From assembly GCA_017547265.1 (NCBI GenBank), contig JAFYQC010000181.1, positions 1 through 10,201 of the forward strand: a stretch of 10,201 bases of DNA, written 5' to 3'. The notes under the pieces are model-generated. The model worked only from the letters and a program-made list of their open reading frames with translations. It was not told where the DNA came from and made no database searches. The DNA comes from Kiritimatiellia bacterium (GTDB lineage: Bacteria; Verrucomicrobiota; Kiritimatiellia; RFP12; UBA1067). Below are positions 6,630-10,201 of the stretch, one piece after another (the first letter of the stretch is position 1; every line of letters starts with the position of its first letter). Made by a program: the position numbers and the translations under genes.

Positions 6630-6652
6630 AAGTTGAAAGGCTAAAACTAAAA

Positions 6653-7429
6653 ATGAAAATTCATCCAACAGCAATAGTCGAAGACGGTGCACAGCTTGGC
6701 GCGGACGTGGAGATCGGCCCTTATGCGCACATTGGCAAAGACGTCAAGCTTGGCGACGGCACGGTCGTTAAGCAGGGCGCGATAATCGACGGCCACACCA
6801 CGATCGGCTCTATGTGCCAGATATTCCCCTACGCCTGCATCGGCATGAAGACGCAGGACCTCAAGTACAAGGACGGCTCCGTCTCGTACGTCGAGATCGG
6901 CGACCGCACCGTGATCCGCGAGTTCGCGACCGTCCACCTCGGCACGGCCGACGGCGAGAAGACGATCATCGGCTCGGACTGCCTCTTCATGTGCTACTGC
7001 CACGCGGCGCACGGCGTCATTCTCGGCAACCACTGCATTTGCTCGAACTCCGTTCAGCTTGCGGGCGACGTCCATCTCAACGACTGGGCGATCGTCGGCG
7101 GATGTGCCGCGGCGCACCAGTTTTGCACCGTGGGCGAACACGCGATGGTCGGCGGCATGACGAAGATTCGCCAGGACGCGCCGCCGTTCATGCTCACCGA
7201 CATGTTCGAGGGTTCGATGAAGGTCATCGGCGTCAATGTCGTCGGGCTTACGCGCCGCGGCTTTTCGCGCGAGGCGATTCAGGCGCTCAAGGAGGCCCAT
7301 CGCTTCCTCTACCGCGACGGCCTCAACCGCTCGCAGGCGCTCGACCGCGTTGAGCACGACGTCGAGCAGACGCCCGAGGTGCAGCGCCTCGTCGCGTTCT
7401 ACCGCAAGTCGCAGCGCGGTGTCGCCTGA
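6653..7429 (+). CDS. lpxA: UDP-N-acetylglucosamine acyltransferase
   Basis: First enzyme of lipid A synthesis: moves a 3-hydroxyacyl chain from acyl carrier protein to the 3-OH of UDP-GlcNAc in the cytoplasm. At 258 residues it is close to the E. coli enzyme (262). Residues 1-190 are a left-handed beta-helix of hexapeptide repeats; 195-258 are the helical C-terminal domain (GLTRRGFSREAIQAL). Catalytic His120 and neighbouring His117 in CHAAHGV correspond to E. coli His125 and His122; TQDLKY (67-72) is conserved. Gly168, aligned with E. coli Gly173 of the acyl-chain ruler, hints at a long chain, but this is inference from a remembered alignment. The start MKIHPTAIVE matches the family; the upstream in-frame GTG at 6611 falls inside the hairpin and would add an unconserved 14 residues. 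A weak GAAAGG lies 12 nt before the ATG. Probably the last gene of the tRNA-led unit. Confidence 0.95.
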   Translation: MKIHPTAIVEDGAQLGADVEIGPYAHIGKDVKLGDGTVVKQGAIIDGHTTIGSMCQIFPYACIGMKTQDLKYKDGSVSYVEIGDRTVIREFATVHLGTADGEKTIIGSDCLFMCYCHAAHGVILGNHCICSNSVQLAGDVHLNDWAIVGGCAAAHQFCTVGEHAMVGGMTKIRQDAPPFMLTDMFEGSMKVIGVNVVGLTRRGFSREAIQALKEAHRFLYRDGLNRSQALDRVEHDVEQTPEVQRLVAFYRKSQRGVA

Positions 7430-7455
7430 CGAGACTGGCGCTCGAGGCATTGTTT

Positions 7456-7464
7456 TGCTATACT
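7456..7464 (+). promoter_or_regulatory. Extended -10 promoter of the DRTGG / CBS-ATPase pair
   Basis: TGC-TATACT (5 of 6 to consensus plus the TG extension) ends 7 nt before the ATG at 7472. The gap ATTGGCG has no Shine-Dalgarno sequence and no -35 is evident, so the message should be leaderless. It separates this pair from lpxA, which ends 42 nt before the start codon. Confidence 0.7.
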
Positions 7465-7471
7465 ATTGGCG

Positions 7472-7816
7472 ATGAACATCAACGACATTGTAAAGACGCT
7501 TGACGGCACGCTCGTTGCCGGCGGAGATTCCGACCGCACGGTCGGCACGATCGTCGCGAACGACCTCATGAGCGACGTCCTCCTCAACGATGGGGACGAC
7601 ATCCTGCTTCTCACCTCGCTCGCCTCCGACCAGGCGATCAGGACTGCGAATATCGTCGGCGCAATGTGCGTCGTCGTTCACAATGCGAAGCCGTTGCCGC
7701 AGACGATGTGCCAGGTGGCCGACACGCTCGGCATTCCGCTCGTGAGCTCGCCGCTCTCCAAGTACGAGAGCTGCGTGCGCATCCACGACTTCCTCAAGGC
7801 CGAATCCGGGTCGTGA
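7472..7816 (+). CDS. Small stand-alone DRTGG-domain protein
   Basis: The 114-residue protein is essentially one DRTGG domain (DRTVG at 21-25, then IVANDLMSD, a GDDILLLTS segment and VVVHNAKPLP). This alpha/beta domain occurs as a spacer in phosphotransacetylases and related to the N-terminal region of HPr kinases, where a ligand- or nucleotide-sensing role is assumed but not generally proven. Stand-alone versions of about this size are known next to anti-sigma-type ATPase genes, often in [FeFe]-hydrogenase operons of anaerobes (recalled, not searched). There is no signal peptide or membrane segment, so it is cytoplasmic. A TTG at 7466 is in frame, but ATG 7472 is preferred because it lies 7 nt after the -10 box. 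Its stop TGA shares one base with the next ATG, so the two proteins are probably made together and may interact. Precise function unknown. Confidence 0.85.
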   Translation: MNINDIVKTLDGTLVAGGDSDRTVGTIVANDLMSDVLLNDGDDILLLTSLASDQAIRTANIVGAMCVVVHNAKPLPQTMCQVADTLGIPLVSSPLSKYESCVRIHDFLKAESGS

Positions 7817-8862
7817 TGGAGTACAAGCCGACGATCCTGAGCGGCGGCGAAAGCCGCAACGACGACCAGATAATGGCCGCGCACGAGCGCAAGCACGTCC
7901 GCCGCGTCTCGGGGCCGGGGCTTCCCGGTTCCGACGGACAGGGCGAGCCGCTCGTCATAATGGAGCTTTTGCAGCGCCTTCGCGTCAAAGACGTGATGCG
8001 CGACCACGACATAATCTCCGTTGTTCGCACCGACACGATGCACTTCGCGCAGAACTTGATGAAGCGCAACCACATCTCGGGCGTGCCCGTGGTGGAGGGG
8101 AAGCGTCTCTTCGGCATCGTCTCGATCAACGACATCATCATGGCCCTTGAAGGCGGCTGGATAGGCGATCCCTGCCAGAAGCACATGGCGACGAACCTCG
8201 TCGTCCTTGAGGAGGACATGCCTCTCGCCTTTGCGCTCAAGTATTTCGAGAACTACATCTTCGGGCGCTTCCCGGTGCTCAACAAGGAGCGCGACTTGGT
8301 CGGCATAGTCTCGCAGCGCGACGTCACGCGCGTCATGATGCGCGAGCTCACAAAGGAGCTAACGCGTCTTGAGGGCGGCACGTCATCGACGGCCATGTCT
8401 GGCGAAGCATCCAAGTCGGAAGGGGCTCTTCCATACTACTCGATGCGCCAGTTCGTCGTCGTCCGCAACGATCTCCAGAACGCCGGCAAGGCCGCGAACG
8501 AGATAAAGAAGATGCTGGGCGATGCGGGCGTAGAGAAGAAGATCATAAGGCGCGTTGCCGTTGCCGCATACGAGCTTGAGATAAACATCTGCATCCACTC
8601 TCTTGGCGGTTCTATAACTTTCATCCTCGACGGCCACAAGGCGACCGTCATTGCGAAGGACAAGGGCCCTGGCATAAAGGATGTCGAATGGGCTCTTCGC
8701 GACGGCACTTCCACTGCTAACGACTGGATTCGCTCGATGGGCTTTGGCGCGGGAATGGGACTTTCCAACTCCAAGCGCGTTGCCGATTTCTTCGACATCA
8801 AGTCGACCGTCCCGACCGGAACGACGGTTCTCTGCGAGTTCAACTTGCCCGAGAAGAAATAG
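7816..8862 (+). CDS. CBS-pair protein fused to an anti-sigma (RsbW/SpoIIAB-like) HATPase domain
   Basis: A 348-residue cytoplasmic fusion. Residues 1-50 look disordered. Two CBS motifs (about 55-112, RVKDVM to NDIIMAL, and 120-178, QKHMA to RDVTRVMM) should form an adenine-nucleotide-sensing module. A linker rich in Ser/Gly (185-205) leads to a GHKL ATPase domain (210-345) of the anti-sigma/SpoIIAB/RsbW type, with N-box Glu253 and Asn257 in AYELEINICIHS, G1 box DKGPG (282-286), and G2 box GFGAGMGLSNSKRVAD (309-324). There is no His-containing dimerisation helix, so it is not a classical sensor histidine kinase; a protein Ser/Thr kinase or partner-switching ATPase is more likely. No sigma factor or STAS antagonist lies in the window. 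The start ATG overlaps the DRTGG stop (TGATG); an adjacent GTG at 7813 is equally possible. It ends 3 nt from the convergent rlmN stop. Target unknown. Confidence 0.88.
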   Translation: MEYKPTILSGGESRNDDQIMAAHERKHVRRVSGPGLPGSDGQGEPLVIMELLQRLRVKDVMRDHDIISVVRTDTMHFAQNLMKRNHISGVPVVEGKRLFGIVSINDIIMALEGGWIGDPCQKHMATNLVVLEEDMPLAFALKYFENYIFGRFPVLNKERDLVGIVSQRDVTRVMMRELTKELTRLEGGTSSTAMSGEASKSEGALPYYSMRQFVVVRNDLQNAGKAANEIKKMLGDAGVEKKIIRRVAVAAYELEINICIHSLGGSITFILDGHKATVIAKDKGPGIKDVEWALRDGTSTANDWIRSMGFGAGMGLSNSKRVADFFDIKSTVPTGTTVLCEFNLPEKK

Positions 8863-8865
8863 CGC

Positions 8866-9891
8866 TCAGCCGTCGAGGCGGCGGAGGCGAAGTTGGCCGC
8901 AGGCGGCGTCTGCGTCTTTGCCTCGTGAGCGGCGGAGCATCGTCTGCACGTGGTTCTTCATCAGGACGTCGAGGAACATAAGCATCGTCCTCTCGTCTGG
9001 CGTCTTGAAGTCGGGACGGTGCGAGACGGGCGAAAGGGGGATGAGGTTGACCTTCGCCATCGGAACGCGCTTCACTTGCCGCGCAAGCTCCTCGGCGCAT
9101 TCGCGCGAGTCGTTCACGCCCTTGATGACCGTGTACTCGAAAGTGATGATTCTCTTAGTCGCCTTGGTGTATGCGGCGCAGGCGGCGAGAAGCTCGTCGA
9201 TCGGCCACTTCTTGTTTACCGGCATCAGCTCGTTTCGCAGCGCATCGTTCGGCGCGTGGAGCGAGACGGAAAGCTCGAACTGTATTCCCTCGGCGGCGAG
9301 CTTCGCAAAACCGGGGACTACGCCGCAGGTGGAGAGCGTTATGTGGCGCGCGCCGAGGTTGGGGCCGCGCCCCGCGTTGATGAGCTTGAGGGCCCTCATC
9401 GTCTCGTCGTAGTTTGCGAACGGCTCGCCCATGCCCATCACTACGATGTTCGTGATCTCCCCGAGCGCGCGGCCCGCCATGTATTCCGCGACAATCTCGT
9501 CGGCGGTGAGCGAACGCACTACGCCGCGCGCGCCAGACGCGCAGAACGCGCAGCCCATGCCGCAGCCGACCTGCGTCGAAATGCACTGCGTGAAGCGGCC
9601 TGTCGCCGGGATAAGCACCGTCTCCACAGACTCGCCGTCCACGAGGCCGATGAGCAATTTCTGCGTGCCGTCGGACGACTTCGAGACTTCAAGCGTCTTC
9701 GTCTTCGTGATCGGGAACTCGGTCTTCAGCTGTTCGCGGAAATCCTTTGGAAGCGTCGTCGCCTGGTCCCAGTCGGTGATGTAGTCGCGGTAGAGCGCCT
9801 GGAGTATCTGGTCGGCGCGGAACGCGCGCATGCCGCGCTCCTTCAGGATCGGCTTCCACTCGTCGGGCAGTATGCTCCACGCTTTTTTCAT
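8866..9891 (-). CDS. rlmN: Dual-specificity 23S rRNA / tRNA adenine-C2 methyltransferase RlmN
   Basis: This radical SAM enzyme methylates C2 of A2503 in 23S rRNA and, in many bacteria, A37 of some tRNAs. The 341-residue product shows the N-terminal helical RNA-binding region (1-90), conserved Glu91 in VETVLIP, the cluster motif Cys110-xxx-Cys114-xx-Cys117 (CGMGCAFC), GMGEPFANYD (153-162), the STCGVVPG segment (187-194), SLHAPND (210-216), and the mechanistic second Cys331 in GKDADAACGQL, equivalent to E. coli Cys355 that carries the methyl group. The ACGQL context and this Cys pair identify RlmN rather than a distant relative, although Cfr enzymes share much of the layout. The ATG at 9891 lies 8 nt after a perfect extended -10 without Shine-Dalgarno sequence. 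It is convergent with the CBS/ATPase gene with a 3-nt gap and no room for a terminator, so the transcripts may overlap at their 3' ends. Confidence 0.96.
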   Translation of the reverse strand: MKKAWSILPDEWKPILKERGMRAFRADQILQALYRDYITDWDQATTLPKDFREQLKTEFPITKTKTLEVSKSSDGTQKLLIGLVDGESVETVLIPATGRFTQCISTQVGCGMGCAFCASGARGVVRSLTADEIVAEYMAGRALGEITNIVVMGMGEPFANYDETMRALKLINAGRGPNLGARHITLSTCGVVPGFAKLAAEGIQFELSVSLHAPNDALRNELMPVNKKWPIDELLAACAAYTKATKRIITFEYTVIKGVNDSRECAEELARQVKRVPMAKVNLIPLSPVSHRPDFKTPDERTMLMFLDVLMKNHVQTMLRRSRGKDADAACGQLRLRRLDG

Positions 9892-9899
9892 CGCCGCAT

Positions 9900-9908
9900 A
9901 TTATACCA
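9900..9908 (-). promoter_or_regulatory. Extended -10 promoter of rlmN
   Basis: On the minus strand TGG-TATAAT ends 8 nt before the ATG at 9891. The intervening ATGCGGCG lacks a Shine-Dalgarno sequence. A TTGTCA lies 9 nt upstream of the box, too close for a normal -35. Confidence 0.8.
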
Positions 9909-10076
9909 AAAGCCTGACAATGGCTGGGCTTGCCTATTTTTGAATTTGAGAGAGGATTTCGTCTCTGCAAATAACGGGTGCAAGGTGTTTTCGTAAGTGA
10001 AATTGACTTTTTCTCCTGACAAAAAGAAACTCCGACCGTTAGGGCTCTCGCTACCGCTCCGCTGCTTCGCGATGTC

Positions 10077-10109
10077 TCAACGGCGATTCTGCGCGTTGAA
10101 TTGTTTTTT
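10077..10109 (+). terminator. Possible rho-independent terminator
   Basis: TCAACG (10077-10082) pairs with CGTTGA (10094-10099) over an 11-nt loop that can pair partly inside, followed after ATTG by six T (10104-10109). The stem is short, and no plus-strand gene ends nearby in the window, so what it would terminate is unclear. Confidence 0.35.
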
Positions 10110-10113
10110 GGGG

Positions 10114-10131
10114 CTGCCTTCGGCAGGTTTT
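10114..10131 (+). terminator. Short hairpin with weak T-tail
   Basis: CTGCC (10114-10118) and GGCAG (10122-10126) form a 5-bp stem with loop TTC, then GTTTT. It follows the T-run of the previous hairpin closely. It could be a second weak terminator or part of the same structured region. Confidence 0.3.
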
Positions 10132-10170
10132 GAAGGCGTAGCAACCACTCCGTCGCGGCAGTGAGGAGGT

Positions 10171-10190
10171 CTGGAGGATACTTCCTCCAG
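10171..10190. repeat. Perfect 8-bp inverted repeat
   Basis: CTGGAGGA and TCCTCCAG flank a 4-nt TACT loop. No T-run follows on the plus strand (CTTAAAG) or clearly on the minus strand, so it is not a standard terminator. It may be part of a palindromic repeat or the 5' region of something beyond the window. Confidence 0.5.
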
Positions 10191-10201
10191 CTTAAAGACG
10201 A

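Larger units (their letters stand above)
9909..10201. other. Non-coding stretch with several hairpins
   Basis: No credible gene is visible in these 293 bases: the minus-strand frame that crosses from about 10144 into rlmN is a shadow there and unstructured upstream. The stretch up to about 10010 is AT-richer; from about 10025 it becomes GC-rich and dense in dyads (entered separately). The density of small palindromes suggests a dispersed intergenic repeat or a structured RNA, but neither can be shown from one copy. Confidence 0.5.

Noticed and set aside
6611..6652. GTG start of lpxA at 6611
   Set aside because: It lies in the 5' arm of the hairpin and adds 14 residues not seen in LpxA, whose N-terminus is MKIHPTA-like.
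10037..10099. Integron attC-like site (CGTTAGGG and TCAACGG cores)
   Set aside because: Neither core fits the GTTRRRY / RYYYAAC consensus at the needed spacing, and no integrase or cassette is present.
9689..10144. Minus-strand frame of 151 codons upstream of and overlapping rlmN
   Set aside because: The second half is a shadow of rlmN and the first half translates hairpin-rich non-coding DNA; no ribosome site or family match.

Overview
The window reads as chromosomal DNA of an uncultured, GC-rich, diderm (LPS-bearing) bacterium, most likely from the PVC side of the tree and probably Kiritimatiellota/Lentisphaerota-like. The reasons are: lipid A and LPS-transport genes (lpxA, an LptF/LptG permease); an RNase HIII; and a secreted papain-like peptidase whose C-terminus (an 'LW..WLAGLDP' stretch, then 'YTVWG', ending 'FRFFKVTV') resembles the C-terminal module I associate with secreted proteins of that lineage. 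No marker here fixes the phylum, so this is inference.

Layout. (1) Positions 1-238, minus strand: 5' part of a secreted protein built of 21-residue repeats, running off the left edge. (2) 379-2967, plus: secreted C1A cysteine peptidase followed by a class U-like sirtuin. (3) 3011-4048, plus: RNase HIII. (4) 4133-7429, plus: tRNA-Arg(TCT), tyrS, an lptF/lptG-type permease and lpxA, apparently one transcription unit led by the tRNA. (5) 7472-8862, plus: a small DRTGG-domain protein whose stop overlaps the start of a fused CBS-pair/anti-sigma-type ATPase; this pair is the best candidate for an unusual signalling system. (6) 8866-9891, minus: rlmN, convergent with (5) and only 3 nt away. (7) 9906-10201: no gene, but several hairpins.

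The strongest unifying signal is in the promoters. Five transcription units begin with a near-perfect extended -10 box (TGn-TATAAT or TGn-TATACT) and none has a convincing -35 box. In the four protein-coding cases the box ends only 7 or 8 nt before the start codon, so the mRNAs should be leaderless or carry about 1 nt of leader, and no Shine-Dalgarno sequence is present. In the tRNA case the box ends 11 nt before the mature tRNA. Genes inside units instead have a Shine-Dalgarno-like purine run (cobB, tyrS, weakly lpxA) or overlap the preceding stop codon (lptF, the CBS/ATPase gene). This pattern sets several start codons and the operon boundaries used below.

Functionally the window is mostly housekeeping: translation (tRNA, TyrRS, RlmN), genome maintenance (RNase HIII), outer-membrane lipid biogenesis (LpxA, LptF/G) and NAD-dependent deacylation, plus two exported proteins at the left and a regulatory pair of unknown output.
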